From positions 310,001 through 374,000 of the forward strand of contig NZ_MDJD01000054.1 in assembly GCF_001747085.1 (NCBI RefSeq): DNA of 64,000 nucleotides, in the 5' to 3' direction. Shown one piece after another: positions 38,799 to 47,088 of the stretch (the first letter of the stretch is position 1; every line of letters starts with the position of its first letter). Source of the stretch: Flavivirga aquatica (GTDB taxonomy: Bacteria; Bacteroidota; Bacteroidia; Flavobacteriales; Flavobacteriaceae). Position numbers and translations under genes: made by a program. The notes beneath the pieces are model-generated. The model was not told the DNA's origin. It saw nothing but the letters and a program-made list of their open reading frames with translations, and made no database searches.

Positions 38799-41252
38799 CT
38801 AAAAGTTATCAACATTTAAGATTACTCTCACAGACCTAAAGTCTTTAACACTAAGAAAGCTATTATTTATTCTAATAATAGCTTCCTTGGTTTTCCCTAA
38901 CGATTGTTGCTTAGGAATTTTCACTAAAATATTTTTATGAAATTGATTTCTAATTCTAGCTATTGGTGGCGATTCTGGACCTAAAACATAATCTTTAAAA
39001 ACCCGCCTTAGTGATTTAGCATACCATATAGATGCAGTCTCTACTCTATTATAATCCTTATGTTTTAATGTAATTTTTATTTGCTTATAAATAGGCGGAT
39101 ATTTATAATTATATCGATCGTTTATTTGCTCTTTAAACATATCTATATAATTATTATTAGAAACTTGTTGCAATATATTATGATGCGGATTATAAGTTTG
39201 AATTAAAACCTTACCTCTTTCCTCGGTACGCCCTGCTCTACCAGATACCTGGGACATAAGTTGGAAACTACGTTCATGCGCTCTAAAATCTGGAAAATTA
39301 AGCATATTATCGGCATTCATGATACCAACCAATTTAACATTCCTAAAATCTAAACCTTTAGTAAGCATTTGTGTACCTACCAAAATATCGATTTCTTGCT
39401 GCTCTAAAGCGGTTATTATTTTTTCGTAACCATATTTCCCTCTTGTGGTATCTAAATCCATACGAGCTACTTTATGATCTGGAAATAATATTTTTACTTC
39501 CTCCTCTATTTGCTCTGTACCAAACCCCTTATTATCTAAATCTTGACCTCCACAAGCCATACAATCCCTTTTCATAATCTCTACATAACCACAATAATGG
39601 CAACGTAATTGTTTTCTATATTGATGATAGGTCAAACTCACATCGCAATTAGGACATTGCGGTGAATGCCCACAAGTTTTACACTCAACTATAGGAGAAA
39701 AACCTCGTCTGTTTTGAAATAAAATAATTTGATGTTTTTCATTTAACGTTTCTGTTATTTCTTCAATAAGTCTATCACTAAAATGCCCCCGCATAAGTTT
39801 CTTTTTAAACCTCTCTTTTATATCTACTAATTCGATATCGGGCATCATAATATTATTGTAACGTTTTGTTATTTCTACTAAACCATACTTATTTTGTTTT
39901 GCATTAAAATAACTTTCTAAACTTGGTGTTGCAGACCCCAAAAGTGTTTTGGCTCCATGTATACTTGCTAAAACAACAGATGTGTCCCGAGCATGATAAC
40001 GTGGTGCAGGATCAAACTGTTTAAAAGACTGTTCATGCTCTTCGTCGACAATTATTAAACCTAAATTATTAAAGGGTAAAAAAATGGATGAGCGTGCTCC
40101 TAAAACTATTTTAGCTTTCTCGGAATTGTGTAAAACATGATTCCATACCTCAACACGTTCATGAGATGAATACTTAGAATGAAAAACAGCCACTTGATCT
40201 CCAAAGTAGTTCTCCAAACGCTTTACTAATTGCGTTGTTAACGCTATTTCTGGAAGTAAATACAAAACTTGCTTACCTTGATCTATAATGGTTTTTATTA
40301 GTTTAACGTATACCTCAGTTTTACCAGAAGATGTTACACCATGAAGCAATGTAACATGATGTGTTTCAAAAGTCATTTTAATTTCACTTAAAGCTGTTTC
40401 TTGGTACGAATTAAGAGCTTTAGTGGCTTCATTATCTTCTCCTGAATATTGTACCCTATCGGTCTGAATATGATACTCTTCAAGAATACCTTTGTCTATC
40501 AACGATTTTATAATAGAAGATGAAGCACCACTTTCAACAGATAAATCTGAAACTTTTACAGGCTTTTTATCTCCAGCAGAAAGCATAAATAAAGTCATAA
40601 CAACCTGACGCTGTTTAGGTGCTCTACCTAGATCCTCTAATAATTTTTGAAGTGTCACTTCCGAAGAAAAATTAGTATGTAATTTAACATATCTAACCAA
40701 CTTAGGTTTATACTTTTCGTAAACTTCTTCTTCTACAACAACAGCTTCTTTTTCTATAAGCCTTTTAATTACTGGGAGTACATTTTTTTTATCTAGTATA
40801 TTAGATATATCGTGAATCTTTAAAGAAGATTGATGATTAAGCGCTTCGTAAACCAAAAACTCATCATCCTTTAAAATAGATTCATCAATAGTTTTTATCT
40901 TATTTTTAATAACAACTGTCTCACTTTCTAAAATAAAGGCGCTAGGTAATGCTGCACGCATCATATCTCCCATAGTGCACATATAATATTTAGCTACCCA
41001 TTGCCATAATTTTAGCTGCTTTTCATGAATTATTGGGGTTTCATCTAAAATTTGCTGAATATCTTTTGCCTCATAAGCTAAAGGCGCTTCATTATGAATT
41101 CTATAAACAATACCTGTGTAAATTTTTGACTTTCCAAATGGTACAGCAACTCGCATACCTACTTTTAGAAAATCAAATTCTGATGCTGTAATACTATATG
41201 TAAATAGTTTTTTTAGCGGTACAGGTATAATAACGTCTATAAAAAAGTTCAA
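38799..41252 (-). CDS. priA: Primosomal protein N' (PriA helicase)
   Basis: Superfamily 2 DNA helicase that restarts stalled replication forks. The N-terminal 3'-DNA-binding domain starts NFFIDVIIPVPLKKLFTYS. Walker A is LLHGVTSSGKTEVYVKLI, the DEAH-type box is IIVDEEHEQSFKQFDP, and eight zinc-binding Cys lie between about residues 517 and 562 (CKTCGHSPQCPNC, CHYCGY, CMACGG). The helicase C part includes MLTKGLDF and QVSGRAGR. The length of 817 aa is normal. The only start consistent with the family N-terminus is a TTG at 41252, as no in-frame ATG lies upstream. Confidence 0.97.
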   Translation of the reverse strand: MNFFIDVIIPVPLKKLFTYSITASEFDFLKVGMRVAVPFGKSKIYTGIVYRIHNEAPLAYEAKDIQQILDETPIIHEKQLKLWQWVAKYYMCTMGDMMRAALPSAFILESETVVIKNKIKTIDESILKDDEFLVYEALNHQSSLKIHDISNILDKKNVLPVIKRLIEKEAVVVEEEVYEKYKPKLVRYVKLHTNFSSEVTLQKLLEDLGRAPKQRQVVMTLFMLSAGDKKPVKVSDLSVESGASSSIIKSLIDKGILEEYHIQTDRVQYSGEDNEATKALNSYQETALSEIKMTFETHHVTLLHGVTSSGKTEVYVKLIKTIIDQGKQVLYLLPEIALTTQLVKRLENYFGDQVAVFHSKYSSHERVEVWNHVLHNSEKAKIVLGARSSIFLPFNNLGLIIVDEEHEQSFKQFDPAPRYHARDTSVVLASIHGAKTLLGSATPSLESYFNAKQNKYGLVEITKRYNNIMMPDIELVDIKERFKKKLMRGHFSDRLIEEITETLNEKHQIILFQNRRGFSPIVECKTCGHSPQCPNCDVSLTYHQYRKQLRCHYCGYVEIMKRDCMACGGQDLDNKGFGTEQIEEEVKILFPDHKVARMDLDTTRGKYGYEKIITALEQQEIDILVGTQMLTKGLDFRNVKLVGIMNADNMLNFPDFRAHERSFQLMSQVSGRAGRTEERGKVLIQTYNPHHNILQQVSNNNYIDMFKEQINDRYNYKYPPIYKQIKITLKHKDYNRVETASIWYAKSLRRVFKDYVLGPESPPIARIRNQFHKNILVKIPKQQSLGKTKEAIIRINNSFLSVKDFRSVRVILNVDNF

Positions 41253-41301
41253 AATGAGTATTTGATTGTTAAATAATTATTTAATAATTCTTTATCTATT
41301 T

Positions 41302-41724
41302 TTAATCAACAATACGTTTCCAATATTGTGTAGCATATAAAAACGAAATATAACCTCTTACTTGTAATACATTTTTCTCCTCAAGCTTTAAACGACAGTT
41401 ATATTTTTTTCCGTTTTCTGGATTAAAAATAGTTCCATTATTATAATAGTCACCATCTTTTTCCATATTCTTAATTAAAACTAAGCCTAAAACAGGTTTG
41501 TCTTTTTCATCACCTTCACATTTTCGGCATAAGGCTTCCTTCTTTTTAGGGTTTAATATCTCTATAATCTTCCCAAAAACTTTACCATCTTTTTCATAAA
41601 TTTCTATTATAGACTTTTCTTTATTTGTTTCATTATCAATAGTTTTCCATTTCCCCAAAATATCCTGAGAAAACATTGAAAACGACATCAAACATAAAAT
41701 ACCACAGCATAAAGAAGCTCTCAT
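41302..41724 (-). CDS. Secreted DUF2147 protein
   Basis: This is a small exported protein, with a signal peptide (MRASLCCGILCLMSFSMFSQ) followed by one DUF2147 domain (ILGKWKTIDNETNKEKSIIE, GKIIEILNPKKKEALCRKC, WKRI at the end). A single calycin-like beta-barrel is likely; the biochemical role of DUF2147 is not known. I place the start at the ATG at 41724, two nt after the stop of the upstream gene, instead of the TTG at 41733. The Cys pair CRKC may form a disulfide. Confidence 0.9.
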   Translation of the reverse strand: MRASLCCGILCLMSFSMFSQDILGKWKTIDNETNKEKSIIEIYEKDGKVFGKIIEILNPKKKEALCRKCEGDEKDKPVLGLVLIKNMEKDGDYYNNGTIFNPENGKKYNCRLKLEEKNVLQVRGYISFLYATQYWKRIVD

Positions 41725-41726
41725 AA

Positions 41727-42668
41727 CTAACAACGTTTTTTAAGTTTATTTAAAGAAGCATTTAACTCATACCCTAAAAGTAAAATATTAGCATTAAGCA
41801 ACAAATAAAACAATAGGATTAGTAACGCTCCAATCGAACCATATAACTTATTGTATTGTCCAAAATTTTCTATATATAATCCAAATAAATACGATGACAT
41901 AATAATAAGCAAGGTTGTAAACAATGCGCCTATTGAAAAGAAGTTAGAAAGTTTGCCTTCCTTAGTTCCAAAATAATACAGTGTAGCAGTAGCTAAATAC
42001 ACCATTATAACAAAAAACACATATTTAACAACGTCTGTCCAAAAAATACTTTGCTGCTCTACTTTGTAACCCCTATTTTCAAGTGCTTCTAATAAATTTT
42101 GAACTACATAAATTTGAAAATACCCTAAAACTGCTATAGTAATAATTAGCAAAAAGGCTAAAATTAAAGCTATTCCTAAAGCATATAAATATTGACGAAA
42201 TATATTTCTAGCTAGCTGTTGATGATACGAATTTTCAAAACCTGAAAATACAGCATTTACACCATTCGCCATTAATGTTATAGATAAAACAAAAACTGAA
42301 GACAATAAACCTCCACGCTGTGACTGATCTATATTTTCAAATATATTTTGAAAGAAAAAATCTGAAGTATTTGGTGGTAAAAACGATTCTAGAAATCTTA
42401 AAAACTCAATTTTAAAATCATCAATAGGTACATAAGGAATTATAATTAAAACAAATAGTAAAAAAGGGAAGAGCGCCATAAAAAAGCTAAATGCAATAGC
42501 ACTTGCTCGTGTTGTTAACGCACCTCTTACAATACCTGTAATATATAATTCTAATAAATCATAAAAAGATAAACCTTCCAGCCCTGGTAACTTTATTTGC
42601 TTAAAAAACCGTACCAAGACATTAATTCCAGGGATTTTGTCTAGTTTGTCTTCAATAGATTTGGTCAT
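41727..42668 (-). CDS. YihY/BrkB family inner-membrane protein
   Basis: This is a polytopic inner-membrane protein of 313 aa with about six hydrophobic segments. The family region is ITGIVRGALTTRASAIAFSF at about 50-69, followed by FMALFPFLLFVLIIIPYVPI. Later segments include YLYALGIALILAFLLIITI and SIGALLILLFYLLLNANILL. The older RNase BN label for this family is not supported; its function is uncertain (transport or envelope integrity). It is followed immediately by the DUF2147 gene and probably co-transcribed with it. Confidence 0.92.
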   Translation of the reverse strand: MTKSIEDKLDKIPGINVLVRFFKQIKLPGLEGLSFYDLLELYITGIVRGALTTRASAIAFSFFMALFPFLLFVLIIIPYVPIDDFKIEFLRFLESFLPPNTSDFFFQNIFENIDQSQRGGLLSSVFVLSITLMANGVNAVFSGFENSYHQQLARNIFRQYLYALGIALILAFLLIITIAVLGYFQIYVVQNLLEALENRGYKVEQQSIFWTDVVKYVFFVIMVYLATATLYYFGTKEGKLSNFFSIGALFTTLLIIMSSYLFGLYIENFGQYNKLYGSIGALLILLFYLLLNANILLLGYELNASLNKLKKRC

Positions 42669-42773
42669 TAATAATTTGCTTTTAGTATTTATTGCAAAGT
42701 TATTAAAATTACGGTTGTATTGATTTTAAACTGCTAATAAACCAAATAATAAAAAGTGATTTTCAAAAAAACA

Positions 42774-43631
42774 CTACATCGCCTTTAAACTCAAATCCAT
42801 ATTATGGACAGAATGTGTTAAAGCACCACAAGAAATATAATTCACACCGCACTCGGCATAATGTCTAATAGTCGTTTCGTTTATATTACCTGAAGATTCG
42901 GTAAGACATTTATCTCCTATTAGTTTTACTGCTTTTCTAGTATCTTCATAATCAAAATTATCAAGTAAAATTCTATAAATCCCATCATTCTGTAAAATTT
43001 CTTCTACTTCAGTTAAATTTCTAGCTTCTACCATAATTTGTAATTTTTTACCTGTATCTCTCAAGTATTGCTTAGTAGTTTCTACGGCTTTTGTTATACC
43101 TCCAGCAAAATCAATATGATTATCCTTTAGCATAATCATGTCATACAAAGCAAACCTATGATTTTCCCCTCCTCCTAATTTCACAGCCCACTTTTCTAAA
43201 ACACGAATACCAGGAGTTGTTTTACGAGTATCTAAAATTCTTGTTTTTGTACCTTCTAGTAAATTAACAAACATTCTTGTTTTTGTAGCTATAGCACTCA
43301 TACGCTGCATTGCATTTAAAACTGTACGCTCTGCTTTTAAGATAGATTGTGATGATCCTTCAACGTACATAACAATATCTCCATAAGTAACTTCGGTTCC
43401 ATCCTCTATTCTTACATCTAACTTTAAGTTTTTATCGACATAAGCAAAAACCTTTTTTGCGAAATTAACACCTCCTATAACACCTTTATCTTTTACTAAA
43501 AGTTTAGCTTTTCCCTTTGCGTTTTCAGGGATACAAGCTAATGAACTATGGTCGCCATCTCCAACATCTTCTCTAATAGCATTAGATATTATCATTTTAA
43601 CTTCTGTATCAAACTGCTCCTGTGTTATCAT
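42774..43631 (-). CDS. nadC: Nicotinate-nucleotide diphosphorylase (carboxylating)
   Basis: Quinolinate phosphoribosyltransferase of de novo NAD synthesis, converting quinolinate and PRPP to nicotinate mononucleotide, CO2 and PPi. Key segments are REDVGDGDHSS (N-terminal), ERTVLNAMQRMSAIAT, TRILDTRKTTPGIRVLEKWA, GGGENHRFALYDMIMLKDNH (substrate-binding Arg/His/Lys), and ESSGNINETTIRHYAECGVN. The length of 285 aa is normal. It is a single gene divergent from rlmH. On the minus strand a TATTTTTG box at 43657-43650 lies 18 nt before the start. Confidence 0.97.
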   Translation of the reverse strand: MITQEQFDTEVKMIISNAIREDVGDGDHSSLACIPENAKGKAKLLVKDKGVIGGVNFAKKVFAYVDKNLKLDVRIEDGTEVTYGDIVMYVEGSSQSILKAERTVLNAMQRMSAIATKTRMFVNLLEGTKTRILDTRKTTPGIRVLEKWAVKLGGGENHRFALYDMIMLKDNHIDFAGGITKAVETTKQYLRDTGKKLQIMVEARNLTEVEEILQNDGIYRILLDNFDYEDTRKAVKLIGDKCLTESSGNINETTIRHYAECGVNYISCGALTHSVHNMDLSLKAM

Positions 43632-43649
43632 AATTAATTGTGAATTTGC

Positions 43650-43657
43650 AACAAAAA
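43650..43657 (-). promoter_or_regulatory. Candidate -7 box of nadC
   Basis: TATTTTTG on the minus strand matches TAnnTTTG, 18 nt before the nadC ATG. No convincing TTG was found at the -33 distance. Confidence 0.35.
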
Positions 43658-43747
43658 TAAGAAATTGATTTACTATATTAAATTTTTACATTTACGAATT
43701 TTATGTTTTTTTGTTATTTAAATACATTATTCATAAATACTAAACAG

Positions 43748-43755
43748 TAATTTTG
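43748..43755 (+). promoter_or_regulatory. Candidate -7 box of rlmH
   Basis: TAATTTTG matches TAnnTTTG and ends only 5 nt before the rlmH ATG at 43761, so an mRNA from it would have almost no leader. No -33 element was identified. Confidence 0.3.
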
Positions 43756-43760
43756 CTTTT

Positions 43761-44234
43761 ATGACTATCAAACTTATTGCCATTGGCAAAACAGATAACA
43801 AACAACTTCAACAGCTAATTAACGAATACACAAAGCGTTTGGGCTTTTATATTAAGTTTTTATTGGAAATTATTCCTGATATAAAAAACACCAAAAATTT
43901 AAGTGAGGAACAACAAAAGCAAAAAGAAGGTGAACTTATTTTAAATAAGCTTATTACTACAGATGTTTTAATTCTGCTTGATGAAAATGGAAAACAATTT
44001 GATTCTGTTGGATTTTCATCCTATTTACAGAAACATATGAATTCTGGAATTAAACAATTGGTATTTGTTATTGGCGGACCTTATGGTTTTTCTAAAGATG
44101 TTTATAATAAATCAAATGGAAAAATATCATTATCTAAAATGACATTTTCTCATCAAATGATTCGTTTATTTTTTATTGAACAACTTTATAGAGGATTTAC
44201 AATTTTAAAGAATGAACCTTATCATCACAGATAA
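43761..44234 (+). CDS. rlmH: 23S rRNA (pseudouridine-1915 N3)-methyltransferase
   Basis: SPOUT-class methyltransferase modifying pseudouridine 1915 in helix 69 of 23S rRNA. TIKLIAIGKTDN at the start, LLDENGKQFDSVGFSSYL, the knot segment QLVFVIGGPYGFSKDVY, and SLSKMTFSHQMIRLFFIEQL with the C-terminal YRGFTILKNEPYHHR are all diagnostic. It has 157 aa, the full family length. It is convergent with the broken MmcQ-like gene, with only one nt between the stops. Confidence 0.98.
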   Translation: MTIKLIAIGKTDNKQLQQLINEYTKRLGFYIKFLLEIIPDIKNTKNLSEEQQKQKEGELILNKLITTDVLILLDENGKQFDSVGFSSYLQKHMNSGIKQLVFVIGGPYGFSKDVYNKSNGKISLSKMTFSHQMIRLFFIEQLYRGFTILKNEPYHHR

Positions 44235-44235
44235 A

Positions 44236-44553
44236 TTATAAATTCTCCAATTCTTGCCTTTGCTTTTTAGTTAACTTAGATGTATCAGGAATGAAACCAT
44301 CCATAACTGCTGTATTCCAATGTTTTTTTACTAAAATATGAAGGCTCTTCTAAGGCATGGTACTGTAACCGTAATTCTTCAATAGTTTCTGGATTACATT
44401 TTATACTAAAACTATCAAACATTTCAATATTTGTAGCGGTGAATATTTTCCCCATAACTTTAAATACTAAAACGTTTGGTAGTTTTGAAAAAGGAATAGA
44501 TTCTGTAACTCCTTTTTTGATAAGCAATATGCTCTGTAATCTTCTATATTCAT
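44236..44553 (-). pseudogene. MmcQ/YjbR family gene with two one-base frameshifts
   Basis: ATG 44553 starts MNIEDYRAYCLS, then the frame is lost at an A-run (44513-44518 as T on the plus strand, six where seven are needed). It continues as KKGVTESIPFSKLPNVLVFK and a middle part with NIEMFDSFSIKCNPETIEEL and PSYFSKK. A second A-run (seven where six are needed, near 44323-44329) shifts it again. After that HWNTAVMDGFIPDTSKLTKK reads to the stop at 44236. The reconstructed product is about 105 aa, the usual size of this small DNA-binding-fold family. Both lesions are single bases in homopolymers, so sequencing error is a real alternative to gene loss. Confidence 0.8.
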
Positions 44554-44589
44554 GCCTTAAATATAAAATAATTACGATCGCATTATTAT

Positions 44590-44889
44590 TTAATGCGCGT
44601 ATAATATTTGTTTGCGTTTTTCAAGCTGAATTTCAAGATCTTTTATTGTTTTCTTTACAGCATTTTCATAATTTTCTTCGTTAGATGTTGCAAACAACCG
44701 TGGTCCCGGAGCACTTAATTCTATTTTGCAAATTTTCCCTTTTGCTCTATCATTATGCTCCACTTCAAAATGAACCTCAGCATTAATAATCCAGTCATAC
44801 TTTTTAAAAAGTTTTTCTAATTTTTCTGTAACGTATGTGTTCATAGATTCACTAGTTGCCATATGAACGTATTGAATGTTTATTGCCAT
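44590..44889 (-). CDS. hpf: Ribosome hibernation-promoting factor, short form
   Basis: HPF/RaiA-type protein that binds the 30S decoding region and inactivates ribosomes in stationary phase. It has 99 aa, the short form. INIQYVHMATSESMNTYVTE, LEKLFKKYDWIINAEVHFEV, CKIELSAPGPRLFATSNEEN and the C-terminal AVKKTIKDLEIQLEKRK match the family. There is no C-terminal dimerisation domain. It is a separate transcription unit 36 nt before the broken MmcQ-like gene on the same strand. Confidence 0.95.
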   Translation of the reverse strand: MAINIQYVHMATSESMNTYVTEKLEKLFKKYDWIINAEVHFEVEHNDRAKGKICKIELSAPGPRLFATSNEENYENAVKKTIKDLEIQLEKRKQILYAH

Positions 44890-44978
44890 AATATGAGTGT
44901 TTTTATATGTTTACTCAAAAATAATTTTCTTCCTCTTTATATTACATGATTTTTATCATATTCACCTTTCCTTTTTGT

Positions 44979-46181
44979 TTAAAAATATTTAGACATAGAG
45001 AATCTTAAAAAACTATCTTCTTTAAAATTAGATAGAATAAACTCTTTATTATCAATACTATTAAAAATTCTAGCTTCTATTTCTGCTTTCCAACTACTTC
45101 CAAAACGTCTGGATGCTTCAATGCTAAATATTTTACTACTAGACTCTAAATCTGAAATTCCTCCAATTAAAATAGAAGTATCTTGGGTATCATTAAAAGC
45201 TATTCTACTACCGAAAAAGACATCATTCTGTAAGGCATTTAAAGCTAACTCATCACGATCATCGTAAAGGTACTCTCCTAATACACCTATATCCAAACCA
45301 TTACCATCTATATTACTAAATGTAAATTCTAAACCTGCTACTAAAGCAAAAAAATCTTGAGCTTTAGACGAACGGTAAATAGACTCTAATTTCCAAAGAA
45401 ATGCATTGTGAGTTATTTGTAAATCTAACCCAGATTGATTAATTACAGGATAAAAAGCATTAATATTCCCTAAGGTATCAAATACAAATAAAGGCTCCCT
45501 TCCGTTTCCATAAAAATGAGATACACCAACATCGAAAGCACCAAAATAGTGAGACCATCTAAATGCTAAATCTTGACGCCATTCTTCAGCACCACTTTCA
45601 TAATTTAAATCATCTTTATCTATAATTACAGGAAACCTTAATCTTCCTTTTTCTCCAGAGAATGTTCGTTTTCTATGATATGGTAGATAAAAAAAATCAA
45701 AGCTACCTATCTTCTTTGTAGTTAATGTAAATTGTGCCATGGGTTGTCCTAGTTTTTCTTCCCCATCAAAAGACTCCACTGCATCAGTTTGATTTATAAT
45801 ATCTACTAAATGATTACTTTCTGTAACGCCCCAATATATCTTTTTCAAACCAAGACTTAATTCCCAATTCTTTTTTGCTTTTTGGTAATAAAGTTCTCTT
45901 ATATCCCAATGAGTACGTTCATCATCTCTATCAACTCTAAAGAATCCTGTAAAATTGATACTTTCATAACCTTTATTCCATTTTACTGCATATTCTGGAG
46001 TAAAAGCTAAAGAAGGGAAATGGCTTTCCTGTTTATTAAAAGCGGCATCATTATAAAAATATCTGTACTCTGCGGCTACTTCTAATTCAAAATCTTGTTC
46101 TACTTTATTCTCTTTTGTTTGTGCATTAATTGAACTTAATGACATTAACAGAGATGTATAAAAAACTATATGTATTTTCAT
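44979..46181 (-). CDS. Outer-membrane beta-barrel protein of the RND cassette
   Basis: A signal peptide (1-20, ending SINAQ) is followed by about 380 residues of alternating beta strands ending in FLRFSMSKYF, whose terminal Phe is the usual outer-membrane insertion signal. Aromatic-rich strands such as WELSLGLKKIYWGVTESNHL support a barrel. I do not recognise the family with certainty. It is the last gene of a three-gene set behind the RND pump and LolA-like gene. By analogy with proteobacterial cassettes that pair such pumps with DUF1302-type barrels, it may be the outer-membrane part of the same pathway. Confidence 0.8.
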   Translation of the reverse strand: MKIHIVFYTSLLMSLSSINAQTKENKVEQDFELEVAAEYRYFYNDAAFNKQESHFPSLAFTPEYAVKWNKGYESINFTGFFRVDRDDERTHWDIRELYYQKAKKNWELSLGLKKIYWGVTESNHLVDIINQTDAVESFDGEEKLGQPMAQFTLTTKKIGSFDFFYLPYHRKRTFSGEKGRLRFPVIIDKDDLNYESGAEEWRQDLAFRWSHYFGAFDVGVSHFYGNGREPLFVFDTLGNINAFYPVINQSGLDLQITHNAFLWKLESIYRSSKAQDFFALVAGLEFTFSNIDGNGLDIGVLGEYLYDDRDELALNALQNDVFFGSRIAFNDTQDTSILIGGISDLESSSKIFSIEASRRFGSSWKAEIEARIFNSIDNKEFILSNFKEDSFLRFSMSKYF

Positions 46182-46300
46182 TCTTATCTTTTTAAATAAA
46201 AAGCAATACCCAATAGCTACGCTACTATTAATCTATTAACTAAAAAAACCGATGATAAATTATAACTAAAGAGGTATTGCTTAATTGAATATAGTCTCTC

Positions 46301-47071
46301 TTAACTTCCCGTTCTAATTAAAGCATTTTGTGTAAAATCTTCTTCTGTTAATGCTACATCAAAATTATAATTTGAAAAAAATAAAACAGTTTCTTTATTA
46401 CTTTGGTGATTAATCATATTAAAAGTAGCTGCTCTCCAAAATTTGTTTTTATATAATTTATATCCCGTATAGGTTAATGTCTTTAATAATGCATTTTTAC
46501 GATCATAAAACTCCACTTTTTCTATTCTATATCCTTTATTCTTATTATAAGTTACCAAGCGCCTTGTATATCCAGATTTTTGATCGACTGGATCTTGCTC
46601 AACGATAAGAAGCTCTCCTTTTTCTTCAATAAACTTATAAGTATACTTTTCTACCTCTATTGAAGACAGATCCTCATATGCAAATTCGCTTCCAACAAAA
46701 GGTCCTGATTTATTATTTGATGAAATACGCTTTACTCGTTTTATTGATGGTAAAAATAACCATTGATCGTCTGAGCCAACTTTGTGTGTAAACGTTAATG
46801 TAGATGTTCCTTTTACATCCTTTGGACTATTAAAAACAATTAATGATTTATCCCCGTCTTCTGTAAGTTCTAATGTTTTAGTTGTTAGTGAACGTTCACT
46901 TGTTTGACCATTTTTATTTTTTAAGATCATCTTTAAATGTACTGTAGAACTTTTAAAACCTAAATCTGCTTGTTCTGCTGCTTTAGCTATTTCTAATCCG
47001 CGTGCTTCGGCAGATTGAGCCTGTATAACTATAGTACTTAATATTGCTAGTATAAAAATTATTTTTTTCAT
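46301..47071 (-). CDS. LolA-like outer-membrane lipoprotein-sorting-type protein
   Basis: A signal peptide (1-18, ending VIQAQ) is followed by a LolA-like half-barrel domain (the PF17131 type). Examples are SLIVFNSPKDVKGTSTLTFT, DQWLFLPSIKRVKRISSNNK, SGPFVGSEFAYEDLSSIEVE and YRIEKVEFYDRKNALLKTLT. Proteins of this type are usually encoded next to MMPL/RND pumps, as here: the pump gene ends 17 nt upstream. It is probably a periplasmic carrier of a hydrophobic molecule handed over by the pump, and not the general LolA of the lipoprotein pathway. Confidence 0.9.
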   Translation of the reverse strand: MKKIIFILAILSTIVIQAQSAEARGLEIAKAAEQADLGFKSSTVHLKMILKNKNGQTSERSLTTKTLELTEDGDKSLIVFNSPKDVKGTSTLTFTHKVGSDDQWLFLPSIKRVKRISSNNKSGPFVGSEFAYEDLSSIEVEKYTYKFIEEKGELLIVEQDPVDQKSGYTRRLVTYNKNKGYRIEKVEFYDRKNALLKTLTYTGYKLYKNKFWRAATFNMINHQSNKETVLFFSNYNFDVALTEEDFTQNALIRTGS

Positions 47072-47088
47072 TTTTTTTATTTATTAAA

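Noticed and set aside
44285..44527. 80-aa minus-strand frame as an independent gene
   Set aside because: It is the middle piece of the frameshifted MmcQ/YjbR gene; the missing ends are found in neighbouring frames.
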